Below are positions 1 through 10,110 of a DNA stretch of 64,000 bases, piece after piece. The stretch covers positions 34,252,801 through 34,316,800 of the forward strand of contig CM034597.1 of assembly GCA_020091685.1 (NCBI GenBank). Reading direction: 5' to 3'. The notes beneath the pieces are model-generated. The model was not told the origin of the DNA and searched no databases. It saw only the letters and a list, made by a program, of their open reading frames with translations. Position 1 is the stretch's first letter; each line of letters opens with the position of its first letter. The stretch is from Lutjanus erythropterus (taxonomy: Eukaryota > Chordata > Actinopteri > Lutjaniformes > Lutjanidae). The translations under genes were made by a program, and so were the position numbers.

Positions 1-242
1 GAAATGGTCAGACAGGTTTGATCCCAGTTTGGCACCACCTTCGCTTTACTTCCGAACATGCAGTTTAGACAATAAGGTGAAATGAGACTAGTTTAAACCT
101 GCCTGATTGCTCTTCTCTGAGTCTGTGTCTCTGTGTCTTTGCAAAGAAGATGGTGAATAAAATGTTAATCATAACCAAAAGGAATGAAGGTCAAAACAAA
201 AAAAAAAATTTAACTCTAAATGAGAGTTCAGCCTGTTGTGAC

Positions 243-963
243 TAGGGCTGTGTCAAATAGTTTAAAGCATCGTTGACATACGTCTGCTGTGCAGCTTTTT
301 TGTTTTTTTTGCATGTCTGTTCATTCTGTTTGAACCCATTTGCAAATAAAGATTAGGCTACACTAATATTATTAGTATTATACTTTTTGTAGAATTACAC
401 CCCATTTACACCTGGTATCAAAATGTGATCTGTGTTCAGATGAGGAAATGCAAGGTGTAAATGCTTCGTAATCGGAGTGTGATCAGATCTGCCAGCCCAT
501 ATCTGGAGGTAGTCTGGCTTTCTTTGACTTCAGATCTTAGGCAAGTGTAAACACAATCTGATAACATCTGAATAACGTATCCAGATATGTATCATATTTA
601 AATGGTGTTGGCTGTGTAGGATTACTTCCAATTTTCCTAAACGTTTCAAGTCAAAATTTTATTTAAAAAGATGCATATAATCATTTCCAAAATTTGCGAC
701 ATGTTTTTATCCAACAGAATATTCTTCTTCTGTCTTTATTTGTTTGTGTTTAGTCTCTCAAATTCAAGTTTTTCAATAACTTTTCCTGCAGCAAAAAATG
801 ATTTGCTGTCATTGCACACACAGCGAGGCGTGCACCTGCATTAGCAGGCCATCTAGCAGCAATTTAACAGCACCATAAATTACATTTATGTTGAAGAATT
901 ATGTTACAAAATGTCATTCAGAAACCTCGATAGAAGCTTCACATATAATTCAGCACAGCCCTA
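243..963. mobile_element. hAT-like non-autonomous element with 8-bp duplication
   Basis: Inverted termini TAGGGCTGTG and CACAGCCCTA bound a 721-bp element. Flanks are GTTGTGAC (235-242) and ATTGTGAC (964-971), an 8-bp target duplication with one mismatch, as made by hAT transposases. The interior has no coding potential. It may itself carry another insertion at about 400-560 (paired TTTACACCTGG / GGTGTAAATG words). Confidence 0.7.
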
Positions 964-1459
964 ATTGTGACAGATTGAACTTAATGTGTGGTTAATTGAC
1001 TTTGCCTCATTTGTTTTAATTTAATGAGCTAAAATAACAGTGACGTCTGGCTGTGGTGGTTTGCTTGGTCAGTGTTTGTCTTGTATTATAGGAAATGTTA
1101 AATAACCATTGAAATATGACTGTTTGTGTTGTGTTAATACAGTAAACTTCCTTTAAAAAAGTGATTTAAAAAATCTGTAAATCTGTTGAAACTACATTTT
1201 TAAAATGTGGCTTGTTTTTCCTGCTTATGGGCACTAGATGTCGCCCTTAAGCTACAGTAGAAAATGCTTCCTCATGTTTGTAGTGAAGTGTGCTGCACTG
1301 TGTGTGAACTACAACCAGGGTCTGTGAGTGTAAATACTGTTTGTCAGGGAGGGAGTTCTCTTCTTCGATTTGGAAGTTTGTCTCATCTCAGTTCTCTTGA
1401 GATACTTGATGCATCCAGACTGTTTATTCAGTCTCATGTACCTCGTATTATCTTTACAT
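964..1459. other. intergenic, nothing recognised
   Basis: AT-rich sequence between two hAT-like elements. A 73-codon open frame at 1264 has no recognisable domain and runs into the next MITE, so it is not called as a gene. Confidence 0.4.
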
Positions 1460-1613
1460 TAGAGCTGCAACGATTAGTCGATTAATCGATTAGTTGTCTA
1501 CTCTTTAAATAATCACCAACTATTTTGATTTGATTTGAATATTATACACCATTTTCTGACTGAACAGCTAATTGATTAATCGAAACTGAAAATGATCATT
1601 TGTTGCAGCCCTA
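1460..1613. mobile_element. GCTGCAAC-type hAT-like MITE
   Basis: Termini TAGAGCTGCAAC and GTTGCAGCCCTA are inverted. Flanks CTTTACAT (1452-1459) and CTTCACAT (1614-1621) form an 8-bp duplication with one mismatch. The ATTAATCGATTAG words near both ends identify the same family as the copies at 33113, 40601, 44120 and 49090. Confidence 0.75.
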
Positions 1614-1894
1614 CTTCACATCTGTGTGGATTAAAATGTCTCGCATGTTTACTATTAAATCAGAAGATGTTTCTTTTGTTTCTGCCAGAAAATCTGCTCA
1701 TTCAGTGTAAACAGTTGTACAAATTTTATAGTTGGTTTTCAGTGTTACACTAGTCATCATAAAAATAATTAAGCAATAAAAGGTATTTTACTGGACTGAG
1801 CTGTCCTGTCAGTTATTTGAATTATTCAGAGAGAGTTAATTCACTGCTGATTCACTGAAAAGCCTTAAAGATCATCCACAAGAAGAACGACAAC

Positions 1895-3150
1895 TACAAC
1901 CCCATCACAAAAAGGTGCGTAAAGACATGAATAAATACAGAATGCAATGATTTGCAAAAACTTTACAAGCTAAATTCAACTGAATACAGTACAAAGACAA
2001 AATATTTAACATTCAAACTGATTAACTTTATTGCTTTTTGTTTTATGCCTGCAACTTGTTCCAAAAAAGTTGGTTCAGGAGCATGTTTGTGCATGTGATA
2101 CATCAGCTTTTCAGTAAGAGTTTGGGAACTGAGGACACTAACTGCTGAAGTTTTGAAAGTGAAATTCTTTCTCATTCTTGCTTTATATACGACTTCAGGC
2201 GCTCAACAATCAGGAGTCTCTGTTATTGTGTTTTGAGCTTCGTAATACTGCACAAACTTTCAATGTGAGACAGGTCTGGACTGCAGGCAGGTCAGTCTAA
2301 TGCCTGAATTCTTTTACTACGAATCCACGCTGTTGGAACGTGCAGAATGTGTCTTAGCTTTGTCTCGCTGAAATAAGCAACGATATCTCTGAAAAATACA
2401 TCGTCTGGATGGCAGCATATGTTGCTCCAATGTACCTTTCAGCATCACAGATGTGACGGTTACCCATGATGCCATGAGCACTAACACACCTCCATACCAT
2501 CACAGATGCTGCACAGTTTGAAGTCAGCGCTGGTAACAATCTAGATCGTTCTTTTCCTCTTTAGCCCAGAGGTCACAAAATCCACATTTTTCTGCTTTGC
2601 GTCAGTCCATCTCAGATGAGCTCAGGCCCAGATAGGTCTGCAGTGTTTCTGGATCTTGTTTATTTATGTCTTTCTCTTTGCACGGTAGAATATTTACATG
2701 CAATTGTATATACAGCTACAAACAAGGGCACATTCAGTGTTGGTTTTCAGTTTTGCCCCTTACATGCAGTAATTTCTCTGGATTCCCTGAATCTTTTAGA
2801 GATATTATGGATTTTAGACGATGAACTCTATAAATTCCTGCAGTTTTGTGTTGAGAAACATTGTTCTCAAACTGTTGCCTGGACTGTTTGCCCACACAGT
2901 TTTTTTTTCTCAAAGTGGTACACCTCACCCCACCCTTTTGAGGATGCCCCTTTAATACCCGATCAAGAAACTGTCACGTGTTACCAATTAACTCATTTAC
3001 CTGTGAAAATATTTTGGAGCATTGCATGACTCTCCCCAGTCTTTTGTTGCTCCTGTCCCAACTTTTTTGAAATGATGCAGTTATCAAATTCAGAATGAGT
3101 CCATATTTACAAAAACCCAATAAAGTTTGAACATTAAATTGTATTTTTTG
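1895..3150 (-). mobile_element. non-autonomous DNA transposon with long inverted ends
   Basis: The left end (about 1990-2080: TTTAACATTCAAACT, then CCAAAAAAGTTGG) and the right end (about 3050-3145, reverse complement TTTAATGTTCAAACT, then CAAAAAAGTTGGGACAG) are long, diverged inverted repeats. I recognise the AGAATGCAATGATTTGCAAA and AAAAAAGTTGGGAC words as a family common in teleost genomes; I cannot name the superfamily with certainty. The open frame at 2616-3029 lies inside it and is treated as repeat sequence. Confidence 0.65.
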
Positions 3151-4340
3151 TAAATGTGCTTGTCATTACAGTTATCATTCTTTGTGTGGACGCCCCTTTA
3201 GACTGAGAAGTCTTAAAAATGTCCTCAGTTATTATAATTAGACTCCAGGTAATAGACTATACATTCCCAAATTCATTCTTTACATTTCTGTGACCATTGG
3301 GGCTGATATAATGGTTTTCCGAACACCGAGAAAAAGAAAATTTTCCACTTTGCAACAGCTTAGTGATCAGAGGAATTCCTGGCCTATCTGTCATTGTGGG
3401 TTGACATGAAATAGTGGTAAATATGCCTCTGATAAAATTCCAGCCTCCAGGTATGTGCCTGGCCTTGTCTGAAATGCGTACCTGGCCCTGCACAACAGTC
3501 AGCAGCAGCAGACAGATCTTATCAGCCATATTTACGAACAAATAAGTCTCCTCTCCGTACTGACTGTATGAGCAATGACCAGCGAGGTCACATGCATCAG
3601 TGTTAAAGAGTTACTCATCCTGCTGTCAGAGTTTTAGCCTGAAACTTCCCAGAAAATAGATGTTTTCTATTCCTAGAATCATGTGGAAAGATGACAAATT
3701 CCAGAAGAAATTCCAGATAAGTTTCAATGTTTTGTGTTTTCTTTTAACAGTGTTGTTGTTACACTCTTGATATGAGATCTACAGCAGTCCTGGACTGCAG
3801 CCTGTTTGTGTTTTCAAGATCACGTTACCAGAGGAAAGCATTTTTTCATCCCTGTGGATGTCACACATGGCTGACCTTATCTTTATTTAATAAAACAGAA
3901 CATCATGGTCTTGTGTAACACTTGGTACAATCAGAGCATCAGTCACTTAAGTCCCATAATAAGGATCTGATAAATTTCACCTCAACAAAATTCTCAGCGT
4001 CCGAATAAGCTCATTCTGTGGTTTTAACTATTGTCACTTAGTAAATTGCGAGAGATTTCCAATAACCGTTTCCTGGTGCGGTCGGGGCAGTGAAAAGTGT
4101 CAGTCACACTAACCGTTTATCACCGTGACACATTTACTGGAAGGTCGAGACCTCATGATGGCCATTGAGTATTCAGGGGTCTTTACTGAGCTGGCTGCCT
4201 ACAGCTGCTTCTATCCGACCGATGACATTTTCACACAGTCAGCACAATGTCGCAGCTTGTATGTAAATTTAGTTTGTTGTCTGCTGCTGCGGGGGACCTG
4301 CAGCCAATACAGGAAGAGTATTTTACTCCTGTGTTTTTCT
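3150..4340. other. intergenic, nothing recognised
   Basis: Mixed AT-rich sequence without protein-like open frames or clear repeats. Sequence just before 4340 may contain the decayed 5' part of the Tc1-like element that follows. Confidence 0.4.
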
Positions 4341-4349
4341 TTAATTGAA

Positions 4350-4852
4350 AAGGGTGACAGTGATGGGCGCATGAGGGTAAGAAGAGAGGTGAATGAAGTG
4401 ATGCTCCCATCATGCCTAGTGCCTACTGCACGAGCCTGTGGGGGCAGCTTTATGATCTGGGGCTGCTTCATTTGGTCAAGCCAAGTTTCAGCAAAGTTAT
4501 TTGTCCAAAATATGAGGTCAGCTCACTACCTGAATATACTGAATGAGCTGGTTTTTCCATCAGTGGATTTTTTTTCTTCCCTGTTGTCACGGCATATTCC
4601 AGGATGACAATGCCAGGATTCATCTGGCTCAAACTGTGAAAGAGTGGTTCAGGGAGCATGAGACGTCATTTTCACACATGGATTGTCCACCACAGAGTCC
4701 AGACCTTAACCCAAATGAGAATCTTTGGGACGTGCAGGAGAAGACTTTACGCAGCGGTCGGACTCTCCCATCACCAATAAAAAAAAATAATGCAGCACTG
4801 GACTGAAATAAATCTTGCGACACTGCAAAAGCTTATCAAAATGATGCTATGA
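4350..4852 (+). pseudogene. Tc1-like transposase remnant (frameshifted, 5'-truncated)
   Basis: Three successive reading frames match the C-terminal half of a fish Tc1/mariner transposase. Frame one has SDGRMRVRREVNEVMLPSC and GGSFMIWGCF. Frame two has [20 protein letters not shown] and [15 protein letters not shown]. Frame three has [15 protein letters not shown], ending at TGA 4850-4852. Frameshifts fall near 4560-4600 and in the A-run near 4783-4793. The second catalytic Asp (QDDN) and the Glu (NENLWD) remain, but the DNA-binding half and the first Asp (WTDE block) were not found. Sequence to about 4915 resembles the usual 3' flank of the element. It is dead as a gene. Confidence 0.85.
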
Positions 4853-4915
4853 TGACTGTGTACCCTAATCAACGCTAAAGGCGGTCAAATGAAATATTAG
4901 AGTGTATGACTTGTA

Positions 4916-5865
4916 GGTGCCAAAACAAAAATTTCACATTTCCTCCCCTGAAAATACAATAAACATAAAACCTAATTCTCACCTGCAGTATGCTTCTTTA
5001 TATCACCGAAGGATGCAAGGTGTCTGACTGCGGTGGAAGCCTCAAGTAGATGATCCTGACCTCGCTGAACCAGCTGGACGATCAATGAGAGACGCTCTGG
5101 TGAGTTTGGGCTGGGGGATGAGGATTGTAACAATAGTTAAAAGTAAAAGGAAGACGGGAAAACTGAGACAAAGTGTACAGACAAAGGTTCTTTTTTATTA
5201 ATAAATCAAGTGCAAATTAAGTTAGTTAATCAATAAAGCAACGTGTGTGTAACACATGATACACGAAAAGACACTACATTCTGCACTACACTGCAGACAC
5301 CCAGACTGGAGTCTGCCGAATGGCCCACTGGCCCTGATCCTGCTGCAGACTCCCTGCCTTTAAACACCAGGCCCTGACTGCTGAATCACTGCAGCTGCAA
5401 GGAGGGTGAGGTGCAGAACCTGGGAAAAGAAGAGCACAGAAGTCCACACGTACTGTGGCATGTAACACTTCCATTAGCCAGTTAGCTCAGTTAGCGGTCT
5501 TATTAGACTGGGATGCTGCCTCTGATACTGATGGGGACAGGAGGTGTGAAGCAGCTGAGGAGTGAATTTGTAACTTTGCAAATAATTTGTAAATATGCGT
5601 CGTCCACATGCCTAAACCTAACCGACCCAAACCAACAAAGTTAGTCAGTAGGGATGTGTGCGCTCAGCTGACTACAAGATTAAATGTCGCCATCTTGACT
5701 AGTGGGCACCATAATACTAGTCGATTAATCTATTTATCAATATTTTATTCATGTACATGCCAGTTAAATGTTGCCACAAAGGTGTTGCTGCCCGCGACTA
5801 GTATCAGCAAAGTAGGACAGATGACAGCTTATAAAAAAAATAAATAAAAAAGTAGGGGAATCACA
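4916..5865. other. intergenic, nothing recognised
   Basis: No protein-like frame and no repeat I can name. Short open frames at 5286 (minus) and 5608 (plus) look random. Confidence 0.4.
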
Positions 5866-6030
5866 AAAGTCACTGATTTATCATCCACTATGAATGTCTG
5901 TGCAAAATTCGATGGCAGTCCATCGGATGGTTGTTGAGATATTTCAGTCTTGGTCAAAGTGGTGGACAGACAGAGTGATTTGCAGTCCACAAAGCCGTGG
6001 CACGAGCGCGGTTAAAGTCTGAATGAAATG
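5866..6030. repeat. teleost interspersed repeat fragment
   Basis: The words GTTGTTGAGATATTTCAGTC and GTGGTGGACAGACAGA match a repeat I recall as widespread in fish genomes. Boundaries and class are uncertain. Confidence 0.4.
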
Positions 6031-7210
6031 GAACCAATTTAGGATGCTGGTTCCATGTCAACACACCCGCTGACTTGTTGACTTCTCTCCACTCATCCTC
6101 AGATGTTTTCTAGAGGCAAACAGTTGCTTTTCACACCAGCAGTCACGCTGATCGTGTGAAACAGATGTTCAGCAGAGAAGAAGACTTCTGTGGAGCTGGA
6201 GACAAACGGATCCCTCCAACCTGACATGTGAGTTTTCACTTAGATAAGAAGAATATTACGATCGGAACGCTCTATGTGTGATATTACATCGAAGTCATAA
6301 CAAAAAATATCTAAATTCCTGTCTGGCTCAGACGAGACCTCGGTCAATAAACCACAGCTTCTTCTCTCTGTCTCATATTGAGCGTGGAGTCAAATTTTCC
6401 AAGTGATGGTGAGGCAGTAACATAATATTGTAATTTACAGTAACATTGTGGTACTTGCCACTGATTGCAGCTGAATATTTCCAAAATGATCCCCTTGTTT
6501 GAAGAACCTTGCTCTGTACCACCCAAGAACATCTGCATCATCAACATCAGACAGAAAATACAAGATAGTGATTATAACTGCAAATAACAAATCAGGAGTC
6601 AGGAGGAAAAAACACAAAATAATTTAAAATCAATCATAAATTTAGGATCAGAGAAACAAATCTGAAGAAAAGCACACTTTTAATCACACAGTTGGTTTTG
6701 AAACTTCGTGCTCATATATTTCGTGCTCATATATTCTCATCTATACTAATTTGCCTATTTATTATAAGATGACTTAAAAAGTCTAATCTTACAGTAGGCA
6801 ATACTTTTAAACAAACATAATTTCCTGTGTGTGTTATATTTTTTTGATAAAAGATGAATTATTTGCCATATCTGTGGGTTTTCCTGCACAAATGGAAACT
6901 TTGAGGAGCTGTTATATAATCTGGAGAGCAGCACTGGAGAACTATTGCCACAAAAATGCCAGCAAGAGAAAATACGACAAGCTGTTTGAAATGTGGAAAA
7001 CTTAATATTCAAGCATACAAGACAAAAAAAATCCATGTAGTGAAGTTCAAGTAACTCTTGTCAAATAAATGGAATAGATTTGAGCAGTATCTTGAGGTAA
7101 AGCCAGTTTCTTTGTACAACATGTTTCAAAAAGGCAATTCAAAGTGAAAAAAACAGAAAATGTATCAAGACAAAATGTTAAAGGAACATAAAACCGTATA
7201 AAAAGAGTGA
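6031..7210. other. intergenic, nothing recognised
   Basis: AT-rich, with no coding or repeat signal beyond a small tandem duplication of TTCGTGCTCATATA near 6706-6735. Confidence 0.4.
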
Positions 7211-7455
7211 AGAGTACAAGTGCCAGTTCAGTTTAAGATGTTAATCAAAAGCCTCAGATTTTGTTTAATGAAAAGCAGAAGAAAACAGAAAGTCTTGAGC
7301 CTCGGTTTAAAAGAACTGAGAGTTGGATCAGACCTGCAGTTTTCTGGGAGTTTGTTTCAGAAACTGAATGCTGCCTCTCCATTTTTAATTCTGACTTTGG
7401 GGACAGAAAGTAAATGTGTCGCAAACGACCCGAGAGGTCTGGATGGTTCATAACG

Positions 7456-7627
7456 TACAGCGCCAGTCAAAAGTTTGGACACATCTTCTCTACAACTTTT
7501 TTGCTCTTTGATAATTCAGATTCTTCAGAGTAGCCACCTGTTGCTTTGATAACAGCTTTGCACACTTTTGTTATAAAAAGAAAAAAACATTAAATTACAT
7601 GTGTCCAAACTTTTGACTGGTACTGTA
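7456..7627. mobile_element. Tc1-like MITE nested in a LINE
   Basis: Inverted termini TACAGCGCCAGTCAAAAG and CTTTTGACTGGTACTGTA bound 172 bp. Both ends carry the TA expected of Tc1/mariner insertion. The interior (GTAGCCACCTGTTGCTTTGA, ACAGCTTTGCACAC) is like internal segments of fish Tc1 elements. Sequence on either side belongs to one LINE, which dates this insertion as later. Confidence 0.85.
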
Positions 7628-7892
7628 GCCGGAGATCGGAAATTTATTTTGGCCCTAAACTATTCAGTACTTTATCAACCAACAGCAGGATTTTAAAATC
7701 AGCTCTTTGGCAGACAGGAAACCAGCGTAAAGACCTCAGAACTGGAGCGATGTGATCCACACGAGCAGCAGCGTTCTGAATCAGCTGCAGTGTCTGAACC
7801 ATCCCAGGTTTTACAAGTCCTGCTGAGACACAAGTCCTTTAATTCTTGATATATTCATCAGGTGGCAATAAACTGACTTTGATATTTCCATC

Positions 7893-8251
7893 AGCTCAGA
7901 GCCTTCTTATACCACTACATGCATCATAAACTGCACCTTAAGGTTTCCCTTAAACTTACAGGCTGTTCCCAGAGTCTCCTTAGCTAAAGTATACCTTCTG
8001 AAGGGCCGTCTGAACCACTCGAATTGTGGATTGTGGATTTTTTTTAATGTAATGGAGCTAACTGAGGATATGGCTTTTCTGCTTAGGCTATAGTAGCCTG
8101 AATGCCAGACTGACCCTGCGGCAAAAGACATCTTACCTTAGCAGCTCTTCCTTAAGGAACAGTCTGGGAAACACTCGTAGGAAAAGAAACTCCTTTGCTA
8201 AGGTACACCTTAGAAACCTTTGTAGAACGTTAAGGTACATCTAAACTGGGA
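7893..8251. repeat. unclassified insertion between LINE halves
   Basis: The segment begins near AAGGTTTCCCTTAAACTTAC and ends near TTAAGGTACATCTAAACTGG, which are loosely inverted. It contains many CCTTA/TTAAGG words. It lies where the LINE's central reverse-transcriptase portion should be. It could be a MITE or a decayed replacement. Confidence 0.4.
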
Positions 8252-8560
8252 AACTGTAACTACCTATAAACACAAAGTGGACCCTGTCCTTTCAGTATTT
8301 AACATTCAAACCAGTTCGGTGCTGTGCCAGAAAGTCCCACACAGTTTTCCAGTCGGTCTAGTGATATGTTGTGGTCGACTGTGTCAAATGAAGCTCTGAG
8401 ATCCAATAATACCAAGACTGAAACTCTGCCATTGTCTGTGTTTAAATGGATGTCAGTGAAGACCTTAACAAGAGCAGTCTCAGTGCTGCGGTGTGGACGA
8501 AATCCTGACTGGAAGTCGGTGCCAAGAAGTTGGAAAACCATTTTTTTTTTTACAATCATT

Positions 8561-9140
8561 TTATTTTTTTAAAAATGTAGTAAGGCAAATGTGTCATTGA
8601 ATTTTAGCGGTATCTTAGTGTTAAAGTTAACACCTGCAAGTGAGATAGCAGCAACACAGTGAACTAATTTCCACACAGACTTTATGAGCATGAAGATAAA
8701 CTTGTAAGGTGGAACATTTTAACCCTGAAGGCGCTCAGAGAGAAGGAACGTTCAGAGATGACAGAGAACAGTAGCAAGAGACAAGCAGCCTGACCTCTTG
8801 TCATGATAAACATGTCAGAGGTTGTCTCTTGATAATGATATGGAACAGACTCCAAGGCTCTCAGCGTGTCAGAAAAGGAGAAATCAGCCAGCGGCGGTCA
8901 GCTAACCCGGCCGCTGCTGCTGGTCAGCGACGGAGGAGATGCTATCTGTGCGTATTCTGTTATCTCGACCCTTCTCCTGCGGTTTAACCAATCAGGATTA
9001 AGTGGGTGCAGCGAGTTGTGTAAGTTTACTCACAGGGAACAGATCCTGGGTGAGATCTTCACTATTTATTCAGCGGAGATGTGCACGGATGCAGCGATAC
9101 CAGCGGCAGAACTGCATCCAACACAGCGAGAGTACATGGA
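8561..9140. other. intergenic, nothing recognised
   Basis: Contains an open frame (8866-9195, 109 codons) with no recognisable domain that runs into a CAAGTACAAGTAC repeat. It is not called as a gene. Confidence 0.35.
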
Positions 9141-9144
9141 AAGA

Positions 9145-9290
9145 GCGCTAAAAAGCTATACTCAAGTACAAGTACAAGTACTGTCGCTTTACTAAAATAT
9201 TACTCAGTTACAAGTAAAAGAACTGTTAGAAAAATACTTAAGTAAAAGTACAAAGTATTCTTCTCAAAAACTACTCAGACTTTTTAACTG
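9145..9290. repeat. fragment of AAGTAC-rich hAT-like repeat
   Basis: CTCAAGTACAAGTACAAGTA and ACTTAAGTAAAAGTACAAAG match the ends of the complete elements at 13254 and 61273. No termini or target duplication are seen here. Confidence 0.5.
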
Positions 9291-9805
9291 TTTATGTTTT
9301 ATACATTATCAATAACAGCAATTCAATCAAAGTGGTTTCTGTTTCTCTTAATCAATGTATCATTGACCCTGAAATATTGATCAGAGTGCTTTGCTTTCAC
9401 TTTCACTGTTTACAGTTTCTGCTGAAAGCAGTTTAAGTTGAAGAGTCAATAAAAGGGTAGAAGTGACTCCAGAACGCAGTTTCACTCACATCCCACAAAA
9501 ACCAAGGATGGATGAAAAATCATTTTCCTGACTGTGACCGCTCAGTTTAGCCTCCATGAGTCATCGTGTGTGCCTCAGAGGAACATTTTAATCCAGATGC
9601 TGCAGCTAAGGAGACCTTACTTGGTTTTATTTTTACTTTGCATCTTTATACAAACACTGACAGAAATGTCAGCCAACACGAGCAAACAGAATATTTAAGT
9701 TAATATTGCAGCTCTCAGTCGGGTTTATACTGAATGAGATAAGAGCTTATCAGGGTTCGGTTTACACATTGACCTTTTATTACAGTTTCAATATTATGTG
9801 GAGGT

Positions 9806-10110
9806 TGTACACTGTAAAAAAAAAACACAGGAAGGAGGGATTTAGTGGAATTAACTAATCTTTCTCATGAACTATATTTATTCAAGTTAATTAAATAAGA
9901 GTATTTTTATTTATTTTCAGAACACTTCAGACTCAATAAACATGAGTTTTTCTAACTTGAAGTCTGAAATCTAATAAAATTGAAATGATGAGATGAATGA
10001 TAAACTGTCCAGAGTTCAATCAACTCATTAAATTAAGTTTCTAAAGAAACATGTTCAGCATATTAGCAGACTTCCCAACATGCATTGTTTTGAGAGTTAA
10101 TGGCCTGTGG
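9806..10110. repeat. probable teleost MITE (ACACTGTAAAAAA type)
   Basis: It starts with ACACTGTAAAAAAAAAACAC and is AT-rich with AATTAACTAA/TTAATTAAAT words, as in a fish repeat I recall. The far end was not defined. Confidence 0.3.

Larger units (their letters stand above)
7215..8560 (-). mobile_element. L2/CR1-like LINE, truncated and interrupted
   Basis: On the minus strand 8559-8299 encodes part of a reverse transcriptase: FQSGFRPHRSTETALVKVF and LVLLDLRASFDTVDHN, the palm block with the first catalytic Asp, then LDRLENCVGLSGT. The YADD block is absent. Sequence at 7628-7890 and 7215-7455 matches the downstream part of the same fish family as I recall it, so the element lies 5'-to-3' leftward. 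It is broken by a Tc1-like MITE (7456-7627) and by unrelated sequence at about 7890-8250. Confidence 0.75.

Noticed and set aside
2616..3029. 137-codon open frame that could be a small protein
   Set aside because: It lies wholly inside the long-TIR DNA transposon remnant and its composition follows that repeat.
8866..9195. 109-codon open frame
   Set aside because: No domain and it ends in translated CAAGTACAAGTAC repeat.
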